Positions 38,291-45,690 of a stretch of 64,000 nucleotides of DNA are shown here, piece after piece (position 1 is the stretch's first letter; the number at the start of each line of letters is the position of its first letter). A model generated the notes under the pieces. It was not told the DNA's origin. It did not search any database and worked only from the letters and a program-made list of their open reading frames with translations. Location: the NCBI RefSeq assembly GCF_024169925.1, contig NZ_JALJXF010000002.1, positions 62,001 to 126,000 of the forward strand. Reading direction: 5' to 3'. This DNA is from Methylorubrum extorquens. GTDB lineage: Bacteria > Pseudomonadota > Alphaproteobacteria > Rhizobiales > Beijerinckiaceae. A program made the position numbers and the translations under genes.

Positions 38291-39078
38291 CTGCGCCCGG
38301 TCCAAGGATGAAGCAGAACCCGGCGCCGATGCGCCGCATCAAACTCTCCGACCAGATTGCCGAGGACCTGTGTAGGCGCATCGCCCGCGACCGTTTGCTG
38401 CCGGGTGACCGCCTGCCGAACGAACGTGCCCTGATGGAGCATTATAGCTGCGCTAAGGGGACGATCCGAGAAGCACTGAAGGCTCTCGAGGTCCAGGGCC
38501 TTGTGGCGATGCAGTCCGGTCCGAATGGCGGCGCCGAAATCCGCCCGATCTCCACTGATGCCGCCGCACAACAATTGCGTCGCTTCTTCCACTTCCAGGA
38601 ACTTGATTTTGCCCATGTCTACGCCTTACGCCGCAGTTTGGAGGTAGCGCTGAGCATCAGCGTGATCGGGCGCTTGAAGCCTCATGACTTCCAACGTCTG
38701 GAGGCAAATATTGCAGAGTGCGAGGCAGCTAACACGAGCGGTCAGCGCAGGATTGGCCGTATTATTGAGGTCGATTTTCACGACATGTTATGTGATGCAA
38801 GTGATAATCACTTGCTAGTGTTTATGTGTCGGTTCCTAAACAGCCTGCTACGCGACTTGGTTGAGTTTCGCAGTGAAAGCCTAGTTGAACACGAAGCCTT
38901 TGGAAGTCACAACGTTGCCAGCCATCGGGCACTTGTCACTGCCTTACGCGCGGAGGATGCAGATGCGGTCAGCGTTGAAATGCACAAACACATGTGCTGT
39001 GCTGAGCACTTCATGCAGCGTCTCGACGCAAAGTTTCGAGAGGATCTCCTAAGCTCGTCCAGTCCAGATCGGGCATAA
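38287..39078 (+). CDS. GntR-family (FadR/FCD) regulator
   Basis: A 263-residue regulator overlapping the M81 stop by four bases. The winged helix is at about residues 18-82 (KLSDQIAEDLCRRIARDRL, GDRLPNERALMEHYSCAKGT, IREALKALEVQGLV), followed by an all-helical FCD effector domain (HVYALRRSLEVALSISVIG, VDFHDMLCDASDN with metal-binding His, HNVASHRALVTALRAED). Co-transcription with the transporter-hydrolase genes suggests it is their local repressor. Codon use in the second half is noticeably less GC-rich than in the operon. Confidence 0.9.
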   Translation: MTAPGPRMKQNPAPMRRIKLSDQIAEDLCRRIARDRLLPGDRLPNERALMEHYSCAKGTIREALKALEVQGLVAMQSGPNGGAEIRPISTDAAAQQLRRFFHFQELDFAHVYALRRSLEVALSISVIGRLKPHDFQRLEANIAECEAANTSGQRRIGRIIEVDFHDMLCDASDNHLLVFMCRFLNSLLRDLVEFRSESLVEHEAFGSHNVASHRALVTALRAEDADAVSVEMHKHMCCAEHFMQRLDAKFREDLLSSSSPDRA

Positions 39079-39361
39079 TCGCTGTTCAAATATAACCTTA
39101 GACTAATTTTCATAGTTAAGGCTGGGAGATCAATTGGTTCTGAGAACCCGGCTTGTTGCAGCTCGGCCGAACGTCAACTGTAAAATTCGGTAGCGTTCTA
39201 TCCGCCTCTGACGGCGTCGACACCATGTAACACATCTATCCCTACTTTGAGCTAGAGCCCGAGCAACCAATTCCGCTCGCGCACACTCCACGCGCCGGCA
39301 AACCCAAAGCCCTTGAGGAGCCAGAGCATGGCCTCGAAGCCCTGGATTGTTCGGCGCGCCG
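39079..39361. other. Gap between gntR gene and IS4 remnant
   Basis: About 280 bases of lower GC just after the regulator, then GC-rich DNA leading into the IS4-family fragment. No supported gene or terminator hairpin was found. Confidence 0.4.
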
Positions 39362-40160
39362 AGCCGCTGCGTCCACGTCGGCGACCGCGAGAGCGACATC
39401 TACGAGCTGTTCTGCTTGGCCCACGGCCTCGGCACGCACTTCATAGTGCGCAGCTGCGTCGACCGGCTGGCCGGCGACGGTCGGCACACGATCACCGACG
39501 CGATGAGCGAGGTCGCCGTCCAGGGCCTGCATCGCGTCGAGGTCCGCGACCGGGCGGGGCGGCTCGGCACGGCCGCGGTCGAACTGCGCTACCGCCGCAT
39601 CACAGTGCCGCCGCCGATCGGCAAGCAAAAATGCTATCCCGCGCTGTCGCTCACCGTCCTCCACGCCCGCGAGCCGGGGACGCCGAAGGACCGCCCCGCG
39701 ATCGACTGGCGGCTGATCACCGACCTGCCCGTCGACGATCCCGACCAAGCCGTCGAGAAACTGCGCTGGTATGCCCGGCGGTGGAAGATCGAGGTGTTCC
39801 ACCACATCCTGAAGACCGGCTGCCGCGCCGAAGATGCACGGCTGCGCACGGCCGAGCGCCTCGTCAAGCTGATCGCGGTGTTCTGCATCCTGGCGTGGCG
39901 GGTGTTCTGGACGACCATGGTGGGCCGCGCGGCGCCGGGTGCGGACCCGCGCTTGGCCGTCACCGCTGCCGAGATCGCGCTGCTCGATCGCCTCGTCCCC
40001 GATCGGGCGGCCGGCGGGCGAACTCTCTCGGCCTACGTGGTGAAGGTCGCGCGCCTCGGCGGCTACCTCGCCCGCTCACGGGACCCGCCGCCCGGCAATC
40101 TCGTCATGTGGCGCGGCTTCGCCCGGCTCGCCGACATCATGCTCGGTGCCACGTTCGCCC
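39362..40160 (+). pseudogene. IS4-family transposase, 5'- and 3'-truncated
   Basis: The frame reads into the transposase at CVHVGDRESDIYELF, the block with the second catalytic Asp, and continues through RLITDLPVDDPDQAVEKLRW, YARRWKIEVFHHILKTGC (YREK-type block with the last Glu) and MWRGFARLADIMLG. The first ~150 residues, with the first Asp, are missing, and the last few are replaced by the end of the neighbouring minus-strand gene. Inactive. Confidence 0.72.
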
Positions 40161-40301
40161 GAGCATCACCAGGATGTGGGTAATAGGAAGCCGCTTGAGG
40201 GCAAAGTCGGTCCCCTCGTCGCGCAGGAACGCGGCGAGCAGCGCACGGTCCTTCCCATCGATCAGCGCGGCTAGGCGTGACCTGTCGGATTCGACTGTCA
40301 T
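40137..40301 (-). pseudogene. Small accessory protein, truncated by IS4
   Basis: Begins MTVESDRSRLAALIDGKDRA and continues LLAAFLRDEGTDFALKRLPI, about 47 native residues; the last few codons belong to the IS4 remnant. Its ATG overlaps the stop of the HNH gene by four bases, so the two were an operon. Family not recognised. Confidence 0.45.
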
Positions 40302-40723
40302 CAGAGCACCGGATACAGCCCGAGGAACAGGTCCCCCAGCGCCCGGCGGCGCAGGAAGGTCAGGCGTCGCCGCCGGATGTGCTCCGGCCGGTCGTGCTCC
40401 AGGTGGCAGCGCTGGCACCAGGCGGCGAGATCGGCGGGGCCGTTGCGGCTGGTGTCGTGCTCGCGGTGGCAGGCGGCCAGGATCGGCCGGGTCAGCCGGG
40501 CACTCGCCAGGTCTGGCATGCGCCGCAGAATGCGCCCCCGGCCCGAGCGCCAGACGCCGCCGTCGGCATCGTACCAGCTCCCGTCATCGACGCAGACGAT
40601 GACCCGCCCATGCGGGCGTCCGCAGCGCTCGCAGAACCCGCCGGCACGGCCGAAGCGGATCACCGCCGAGAGCTGCGGCCAGTCGATCGGGTAGAAGTGG
40701 CGGTGTTCGGGGCGGATCGGCAC
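40301..40723 (-). CDS. HNH-type zinc protein
   Basis: A 140-residue protein with two Cys pairs. The first (CERCGRPHGRVIVCVDDG) and a second region ACHREHDTSRNGPADLAAW, then CQRCHLEHDRPEH, resemble an HNH endonuclease core in which Cys pairs hold a structural zinc. Similar small HNH-like proteins are common in the accessory regions of alphaproteobacterial plasmids. Whether it cuts DNA is unknown. Confidence 0.65.
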   Translation of the reverse strand: MPIRPEHRHFYPIDWPQLSAVIRFGRAGGFCERCGRPHGRVIVCVDDGSWYDADGGVWRSGRGRILRRMPDLASARLTRPILAACHREHDTSRNGPADLAAWCQRCHLEHDRPEHIRRRRLTFLRRRALGDLFLGLYPVL

Positions 40724-40806
40724 GGTCCGGCCACGCTAGCACGGCAGAGAGTCCGAGGAATCCCCCCGGCGCCTCGTCGTCCCTCGGAATTCGGTCGCCC
40801 GGCTCC

Positions 40807-41268
40807 TCAGCGCCGATCCGAGCGGCACCAGTGATCCGCCCGCTCCTCCCAAGCCTTCCGGCCCGGCCGGTAGGCCACCGCCAGGCCCTCCCGCATCAGG
40901 ATCGCGCTGACCTCTCCCGCTGGCACCCGCAACGTCCCGAGCGTCCGGCCGTAGCGATCGGTCTCGCCGGCGCGCGCCAGCTCGACGGCCTGTCCGCGGA
41001 TCAGGCGGGCCAAGCGCTCCTTCGCCTTCAGGCCAGCGATCCGCTCGGCCTCGCAGCGCGGCCGAGACACCTCCGGCGTGTCGATCCCACTCAAACGGAC
41101 CTTCTCGGCACAGCCGCGCACGGGCACGGCGCAGGGGAGGGCGACGGTATCGCCGTCGATGACGATCAGGCGGTCGCCATCGAACCGCTCGGCCGACGCC
41201 GGCCGGCTCGCCAGCGTGCTCATACAGCCGACGGCCAGCCCCAGCACGGCCCACATCCGACGGCTCAT
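40807..41268 (-). CDS. Secreted thermonuclease (SNase-like)
   Basis: A 153-residue nuclease. Residues 1-26 are a signal peptide (MWAVLGLAVGCMSTLA, cleavage after SRPASA). The SNase OB-fold follows: RLIVIDGDTVAL, VRLSGIDTPEVSRPRCEAE, KERLARLIRGQAV and DRYGRTLGTLRV, with the Asp/Arg/Glu/Arg set expected for Ca-dependent cleavage. ATG follows GAGGGA. Such nucleases on plasmids may degrade competitor or incoming DNA in the periplasm. Confidence 0.85.
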   Translation of the reverse strand: MSRRMWAVLGLAVGCMSTLASRPASAERFDGDRLIVIDGDTVALPCAVPVRGCAEKVRLSGIDTPEVSRPRCEAERIAGLKAKERLARLIRGQAVELARAGETDRYGRTLGTLRVPAGEVSAILMREGLAVAYRPGRKAWEERADHWCRSDRR

Positions 41269-41312
41269 CGCAGTTCCCTCACGCTCGCGGTGTTCGCGCC
41301 CGGCCTATCGCC

Positions 41313-41693
41313 TCAGCCCCCATAAGCCCAGATCGGGATGTCCCGCGGCCGACCGGGTGTGTCGCGATAGTAGGTCAGGTCGCCGAAGCCGATCCGGGTC
41401 GAATTGATCCACTGCACCGTGCGCCCGCCCAGCACCAGGGCACCACAATGGTCCACCCGGACGGTGCCGACCGTGGGATGGATCCCGAACAGGTCGAGCT
41501 CGCTCCAGCCGAGATCCACCGCCTCCGCTCCGAAGCGCTCGAGGAAGTCGAGCATCGCCGCGTGGACCCTCTGCCACGTCTCGCCATGCAGGCCGGGGCA
41601 GGGGGACGTCGCCGGGTTCATGCGCTCGATGCGGTCGCGCCAGGAGTGAAAATTCGGTGCAGGGTCGGTGGCGACGGGGTGGGGAGCTGACAT
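41313..41693 (-). CDS. Conserved plasmid accessory protein, unknown function
   Basis: A 126-residue soluble protein: CPGLHGETWQRVHAAMLDFL, FGAEAVDLGWSELDLFGIHP, GTVRVDHCGALVLGG, then FGDLTYYRDTPGRPRDIPI with a terminal WAYGG. I recall similar proteins in mobile regions of Rhodospirillales, Sphingomonadales and Hyphomicrobiales, without a known role. It is divergent from the DUF6884-like gene. Confidence 0.6.
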   Translation of the reverse strand: MSAPHPVATDPAPNFHSWRDRIERMNPATSPCPGLHGETWQRVHAAMLDFLERFGAEAVDLGWSELDLFGIHPTVGTVRVDHCGALVLGGRTVQWINSTRIGFGDLTYYRDTPGRPRDIPIWAYGG

Positions 41694-41719
41694 CCCGGCC
41701 CCTTACCTCAGGCCGGTCG

Positions 41720-41741
41720 CCCGGTCCTAACTGGGACCGGG
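41720..41741. promoter_or_regulatory. Perfect inverted repeat in a divergent spacer
   Basis: CCCGGTCC and GGACCGGG with a 6-base spacer, 27 bases upstream of the minus-strand start at 41693 and close to leader copy C of the plus-strand gene. It could be a shared operator or a hairpin leader for the minus-strand gene. Confidence 0.4.
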
Positions 41742-41766
41742 CTCAAGAGTCGGAGGAGGCCAGGGG

Positions 41767-41826
41767 CTTCGCGATGGGATGATCGACCGGAGAGAGGCTC
41801 CGGTGCCCGTCGCGAAAGCTAAGCCG
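41767..41826 (+). promoter_or_regulatory. Two-helix leader, copy C (before DUF6884-like gene)
   Basis: The best-preserved copy. The outer helix pairs 41767-41778 with 41806-41818: 12 base pairs, one bulged A, one G.U. The inner hairpin pairs 41787-41792 with 41798-41803: six Watson-Crick pairs closing loop AGAGG. Internal loops are 8 nt on the 5' side and 2 nt on the 3' side. Twelve bases separate the nine-pair core helix from GTG 41827. This spacing, identical to copy B, is why I choose that GTG as the start. Confidence 0.7.
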
Positions 41827-42369
41827 GTGCCCCGTCTTCTCGTCCTTGCCTGCTCGGCAACCAAGCGCCCCGATCCCGACCGCATCCCGGCACTCGCGCG
41901 CTACGACGGCCCGCTGTGGCGGACCCTGCGCGCCGCCGACCCGGAGGGCCGGCGGGCCCGGGTCGCATTCCTGTCGGCGCTTTACGGCTTCCGCGACGCG
42001 GCGACGCCGATCGCCGACTACGACGCGCGGCTGACCCAGGATCTCGCCGAGCGGATGATCGCCGGCGGCGTGACGACGCGATGGCCGCGCCCGCCCTCGC
42101 CGCGGCGGCCCGACACCTGCGGCATGCACGCCGGCGCCGAGATCGCCTCGATGACAGGGTATGGCGCCGAGCCGTTCGAGGATGTCGCGCTGGTGGGTGG
42201 ACGGCTCTACCTCGACGTCATGCAGGCATTCGTGGCGGGCTTCGTCACCATGGGCTGCGTCCGGCCGGACGCCCGCATCACCGTCATCAACGGGCCGATC
42301 GGCTTGATGCGGCGAGATCTTCGACATTGGTTGATCGAGGCCGCCTCGGAGCGGGGAGGGCGATCATGA
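41827..42369 (+). CDS. DUF6884-like protein
   Basis: A 180-residue protein beginning MPRLLVLACSATKRPDPDRI, with LSALYGFRDAATPIADYDAR, matching the general pattern of DUF6884/YaaA-like proteins (GCSxxK near the start, then a SAxYGL-x-P-x-xYD motif). Later, GAEPFEDVALVGGRLYLDVM follows. The function of such proteins on plasmids is not established. The start is GTG 41827, set by the leader spacing; upstream in-frame starts would run through the leader hairpin. It overlaps the next gene by four bases. Confidence 0.65.
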   Translation: MPRLLVLACSATKRPDPDRIPALARYDGPLWRTLRAADPEGRRARVAFLSALYGFRDAATPIADYDARLTQDLAERMIAGGVTTRWPRPPSPRRPDTCGMHAGAEIASMTGYGAEPFEDVALVGGRLYLDVMQAFVAGFVTMGCVRPDARITVINGPIGLMRRDLRHWLIEAASERGGRS

Positions 42370-42752
42370 CCGCTCGCGTCGGGCACAACGGCGGGCCGGC
42401 CCTCGACGAGCCGGCCGACACGCGCCCCGGCCGGTGCAAGCACTGCCGGCACTGGATGGCGCCCTCGGACGAGGAGCAGCGGGCCTACGAGTGGTTCCAC
42501 CTCGGTCTGTCCCGCCGCCGCGTCCGGCGGCCGACGGGCGCCTGCGACCGCGTCTTGGTCGGCAACAATCCCCGGCCGCCCTTCTCGGCCACCTCGGCCG
42601 AGTTCGGCTGCGACAACTTCGAGGCGGCTCCGCCGCCCCCGATCCCTCGCAGCGGCGGCTTCGTCACGATTTGGCAGGATGGACGCATCGCTTGGCAGGG
42701 CAGGGAGGAGGACATCCCGGCCCGCTTCCTCCAACAGGACCTCGATTTGTGA
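42366..42752 (+). CDS. Cys-containing accessory protein, unknown function
   Basis: A 128-residue protein starting MTARVGHNGGPALDEP, with a possible zinc site CKHCRHWMAPSDEEQ and a later TGACDRVLVGNNPRPP and FGCDNFEAAPP. The VGHNGGP start is common in small alphaproteobacterial phage and plasmid proteins. It is coupled to the DUF6884-like gene (ATGA overlap) behind GGAGGG, so the two are an operon. Confidence 0.55.
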   Translation: MTARVGHNGGPALDEPADTRPGRCKHCRHWMAPSDEEQRAYEWFHLGLSRRRVRRPTGACDRVLVGNNPRPPFSATSAEFGCDNFEAAPPPPIPRSGGFVTIWQDGRIAWQGREEDIPARFLQQDLDL

Positions 42753-42948
42753 GGACTGGCGGCCTTACGTCTCCCGTTGCTGCATTCTGAACTAAATGAA
42801 AATAGAATGACGACATGAACAATCCAAAGGCATGATGCGCAAATTAATTGCGTGATAATGGTGCCGGAAGTGACTGATAAATGTAGCTTGAGGGCAGAAA
42901 TCTACCTATATCCGCTCTCGTTCTGTCCCAAGACTTGAACCGACTTAC

Positions 42949-42976
42949 GGCGCGCTCCTCGAACGAGGGGCGCGCC
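42949..42976. terminator. GC-rich hairpin, possible terminator
   Basis: GGCGCGC-T-CCTC pairs with GAGG-G-GCGCGCC (11 pairs, one mismatch, GAAC loop). It lies 23 bases beyond the end of the minus-strand gene at 42999 and could end that operon. No U-tract is visible on either strand. The rest of 42753-42998 is lower-GC DNA without a gene. Confidence 0.4.
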
Positions 42977-42998
42977 GATCCTCTTGCGGGGCCGGGCC

Positions 42999-43223
42999 CT
43001 AGCGCCAGCGTTCGCCGGTCCCGAGTCCGATCACCCGACCGTCGAGCGGGGCGATCTCGACGGCCACTTTCCCCCAGAACCGATCCCGGGCCGCATCCGC
43101 GCCGCGCGCGGCCCGAGCCCGATCCCGGGCCAGCCAGTAGGCCGGGCCGCCATAGCGCGCGACCATGATCCGGGCTCTTGCCCGGACCCGCGCACGGTCC
43201 CGCGCTTGGCGCAGCCAGCACAT
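42999..43223 (-). CDS. Small basic protein, unknown function
   Basis: 74 residues, very Arg/Ala-rich: MCWLRQARDRARVRARARIM, then GPAYWLARDRARAARGADAA and WGKVAVEIAPLDGRVIGLG. Preceded by GAGGCGGGG and placed 17 bases after the end of the gene at 43240, so co-transcribed. The C-terminal half reads like a folded domain, so I think it is real, but no family is recognised. Confidence 0.5.
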   Translation of the reverse strand: MCWLRQARDRARVRARARIMVARYGGPAYWLARDRARAARGADAARDRFWGKVAVEIAPLDGRVIGLGTGERWR

Positions 43224-43239
43224 CCCCGCCTCGCAGGGG

Positions 43240-43704
43240 TCAGTTGGGGATGGCCTCTCCGCTCGGCTCCTCCGCCGCCATGTCCTCTTCGGAAAGGGCT
43301 CCGAGCAGGATCAGGACACTGCCGAGGTTGAGCATCGAGCGGATCGACCGTCCGGTGTCCACCGAGACGGAATTGCCCCGCCATGCGAGGTAGCAGAGGC
43401 GCAGAGCGGCGATGTCCGGATCGGACGTCGCGTCCAGCCGGTGGCCGCCCTTGCCTGACCTGCGCGGCAGCTTGGCGGTGAAGCCTTTCGGCGTGTAGCC
43501 GAGCTCGCTCAGCAGATCCACGAGCGCGAAACGACGCTCGGCGAGCAGGCATTCGGCCTGGATCAGGTCGCCATGGGTGACGATCCGCGACCCTTCATCG
43601 ATCCCGTCCTGCACCCGTTCAAGCTCGACGAGGGCCTTGATGTAGAGGCGCTGGGCCTCGATCGTCCGCGCTTCCAGGGTTTCGCGATCGTGCGGGCGGT
43701 GCAT
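43240..43704 (-). CDS. Accessory protein, unknown function
   Basis: 154 residues, mostly helical: MHRPHDRETLEARTIEAQRL, YIKALVELERVQDGIDEG (coiled-coil-like), LIQAECLLAERRFALVDLLS, ELGYTPKGFTAKLPRRSG and a C-terminal RSIRSMLNLGSVLILLGAL. I place the start at 43704, where the conserved-looking helical part begins; the open frame continues upstream but with artefact-like composition. Function unknown. Confidence 0.5.
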   Translation of the reverse strand: MHRPHDRETLEARTIEAQRLYIKALVELERVQDGIDEGSRIVTHGDLIQAECLLAERRFALVDLLSELGYTPKGFTAKLPRRSGKGGHRLDATSDPDIAALRLCYLAWRGNSVSVDTGRSIRSMLNLGSVLILLGALSEEDMAAEEPSGEAIPN

Positions 43705-44250
43705 CGAACCACCCCTGCAGGCCCGTGTCCGCGGTGCGCCCCCGCTAACGAGACTCGACCACCCATAGTCGGGGAGTTGGAAAACCGTGTCTGAACGGTC
43801 CCTACGACCTTTAGCAGCGGGGCGCCTGGACATGCGTCGCAGGCTCCCCGACCAAGAAGGTCAAGGAATCCGGCGCCGTCACGGCCGGCGCCATACCGTC
43901 AGACAAGGGGTTTCCACGCCCCAGGGCGGCGCGTACCACCCTGACCGGATCGTAGGCGCTCGTGCGGACGCGATCCAGTCCGAAGCTGCGGTTTGCCACG
44001 CTTGGTTGCGCGAGGGATCGCCCCCGCCACCAAGCCTTCGCGGCCATCGTGACGGCAACAGAGCTCTGGCGCTCCATCCGAGAGATGCCCGACCCGCTCA
44101 GATCCGGCAACGCTGGCGACGACATCACGAGAGGCCGACGACGGCGCATACCTCGGCGCGTCGTGCAGGGGCCACCCCGCTCTGATCGGCGCTGACCCTT
44201 GGTCACTCCCGGGGCCTTCCACGATCAACCCTCAAGGGGTCCGCTCCGCT
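43705..44250. other. Stretch without a supported gene
   Basis: About 550 bases. Several overlapping frames are open on both strands, but none has a protein-like sequence over more than ~25 codons (one short stretch, AFAAIVTATELWRSIREMPD near 44030-44090, might be a remnant). I regard it as decayed or non-coding. Confidence 0.4.
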
Positions 44251-44254
44251 CGGG

Positions 44255-44301
44255 CGCCTGTCGAGCGGGGACGGTCCCCGCCGCAGGACGGGAGCCGCAC
44301 C
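44255..44301 (+). promoter_or_regulatory. Possible divergent two-helix leader
   Basis: GCGGGGA (44265-44271) and UCCCCGC form a 7-bp hairpin with a CGG loop. Outside it CCUGUC (44256-44261) can pair with GACGGG (44288-44293). Layout and distance to ATG 44302 (~35 bases from the inner stem) resemble copies A-D, but the sequence consensus (GGAG-AGAGG-CTCC) is absent, so membership is doubtful. Confidence 0.3.
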
Positions 44302-44472
44302 ATGGCGCACGATCTCACCCTCGCCCGCAGCAGCGCCTACCACCTGGCCCAGTCGCTGATGGTCTGCGTCACCCTCTTTGTCACCGACGGCGGCTACGGC
44401 GTCATGCCCAGCGACGAGTTCGACGGCGACCCGGCGAGCGTGATCCACGAGTTCGACCCCCACGGCGAATGA
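44302..44472 (+). CDS. Small acidic accessory protein
   Basis: 56 residues: MAHDLTLARSSAYHLAQSLM, VCVTLFVTDGGYGVMPSDEF, then DGDPASVIHEFDPHGE. I recall very similar short proteins from alphaproteobacterial mobile regions; role unknown. ATG is preceded by GGGAGCC. A strong hairpin (44488-44508) follows. Confidence 0.55.
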   Translation: MAHDLTLARSSAYHLAQSLMVCVTLFVTDGGYGVMPSDEFDGDPASVIHEFDPHGE

Positions 44473-44487
44473 GAGCGGCGTGCGCCG

Positions 44488-44508
44488 GGCCGGGGGATTG
44501 CCCCGGCC
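44488..44508 (+). terminator. Hairpin after the 44302 gene
   Basis: GGCCGGGG and CCCCGGCC form an 8-bp perfect stem with a GATTG loop, 15 bases after the stop. No T-run. Confidence 0.5.
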
Positions 44509-44522
44509 GAGGCCTTTGCTCA

Positions 44523-44590
44523 ATCCGCCTCGGGTTCACGCGGCAGGGCGGCCTGCCCCTGGACCGTGCTCTTCAGTCGGTGAGCAGGAC
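44523..44590 (-). pseudogene. C-terminal remnant, duplicate of the 47758 gene
   Basis: The minus frame ends AHRLKSTVQGQAALPREPEA plus Asp and stop, a clear relative of the end of the protein at 47758-48012 (KHRLKAAIQGLAALPPEPEP). DNA similarity extends over about 80 bases including the adjacent GGCCGAGGCCT. The methyltransferase gene lies between the two copies. Confidence 0.55.
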
Positions 44591-44725
44591 GGGATCGGTT
44601 CGTTGCCGCGGCAGAGCCTTCGCCCGTCGTGCATGTCGTCGGGCCTCCCCGTCCCATGGGCTTGGACAAGAGACGGAGATCGTCGATAGCCGCGAGCCGA
44701 CAATCTGATCCATGGAGCACCGCTC

Positions 44726-44848
44726 ATGAGCGAAGTTCAGCGCCACTACGAAGATTTGCTAGCCAGTCATTATTTATGGATGAGTGGAATGACATTTTTG
44801 GACAAGGTTGCGGAGCAGCGCAAGTTGTTGGAGGTGCTTGGCTTCCTA
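44726..44848 (+). pseudogene. SAM-dependent methyltransferase, 5' part (split by IS)
   Basis: Forty-one codons: MSEVQRHYEDLLASHYLWMS, then GMTFLDKVAEQRKLLEVLGF and one Leu. This is the N-terminus of a class-I methyltransferase whose remainder lies at 47101-47714. The IS5 element begins exactly after codon 41. ATG follows GGAG at a workable distance. The lower GC than neighbouring genes suggests acquisition from elsewhere. Its product is interrupted. Confidence 0.7.
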
Positions 44849-45666
44849 GGGCCTGTTGTCACTTGATCCAATCGCAGGCTGCGGCGAGGCAGAGGACGCC
44901 TGTGAAGCTGGCGGCGGTCTTCTCGTAGCGGGTGGCCACCGCCCGCCATTCCTTCAGCCGCGCCCAGAGGCGCTCGACGCGGTTGCGGTTGGTGTAGATC
45001 CAGTCCGGGCAGCGGGTGGGTGCTTCGTTGCGCTTGGTGGGGACGGCCGGCTTGGCGCCCACGTCGCGGATGTGCTGACGGAAGCCGTGACTGGAGTAGC
45101 CGCGGTCGGCCACGACCCACAGCGGCACGCCGGGCAACTGGTCGAGCAACGGCACGGCGTGGGGCAGTTCGTGCGCCTGTCCCGGCGCGAGGCGGAAGGC
45201 GACGGCGCGGCCCGCGCCGTCGGCGATCACGCAGGCCTTGGTGCCATACCCGCCACGAGACCGGCCAAGCGCTTCACGACCGTCTCGCTCGGTCGCAGAT
45301 CCCCCCTTTTGGCCGCACCTGCCGCCTTCTGGTGCGCCCGCATGTTGGTGCCGTCGAGGAACACCATGCCGAGCTGCACGCCGCGCTCCTGCACCAGGGC
45401 GAGCAGGCGCTCCCACACCCCGGCGCGCGCCCAGCGGATGAAGATCTGCGCCGCCCGCCACCACGGCCCGAACTCGTCTGGAATGGCGCGCCACTTGGCC
45501 CCGTTCTGGTGCCGCCACAGGATGGCCGAGAGCGTGCGTTGCAGGTCCTGCGGCGGGGTCTTCGCCTTCGGCCGGCAGGCATGCACCAGCGGCTCTAGAG
45601 CCGCCCACTGCGCGTCGTTCAGCATCAGCCCGCTCCATCCAGAGGACGGAAAACGCTCACACTCCC
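44849..45666 (-). mobile_element. IS5-family (IS427-like) element
   Basis: About 818 bases, ends GGGCCTG at left and CTCCC at right as weak inverted repeats. Two overlapping minus-strand frames encode the transposase: the first at 45227-45625 (MLNDAQWAALEPLVHACRPK, GAKWRAIPDEFG, MVFLDGTNMRAHQKAAG), the second down to 44859 (DRGYSSHGFRQHIRD, NRNRVERLWARLKEWRAVAT). They join at the slippery AAAAGGGGGG (about 45297-45306), as expected for IS427-group frameshifting. The element looks intact and interrupts the methyltransferase gene. Confidence 0.75.
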
Positions 45667-45690
45667 AGGACGTTCAGGCGACGACAGACC

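Noticed and set aside
40741..40790. Possible leader copy upstream of the minus-strand HNH gene
   Set aside because: CCGAGG and CCTCGG can pair there, but loop sizes, inner hairpin and distance to the start do not match the four good copies.
43787..44195. Overlapping open frames between the 43240 and 44302 genes
   Set aside because: Arg/Pro-rich low-complexity translations in all frames, no ribosome-binding sites and no family resemblance.
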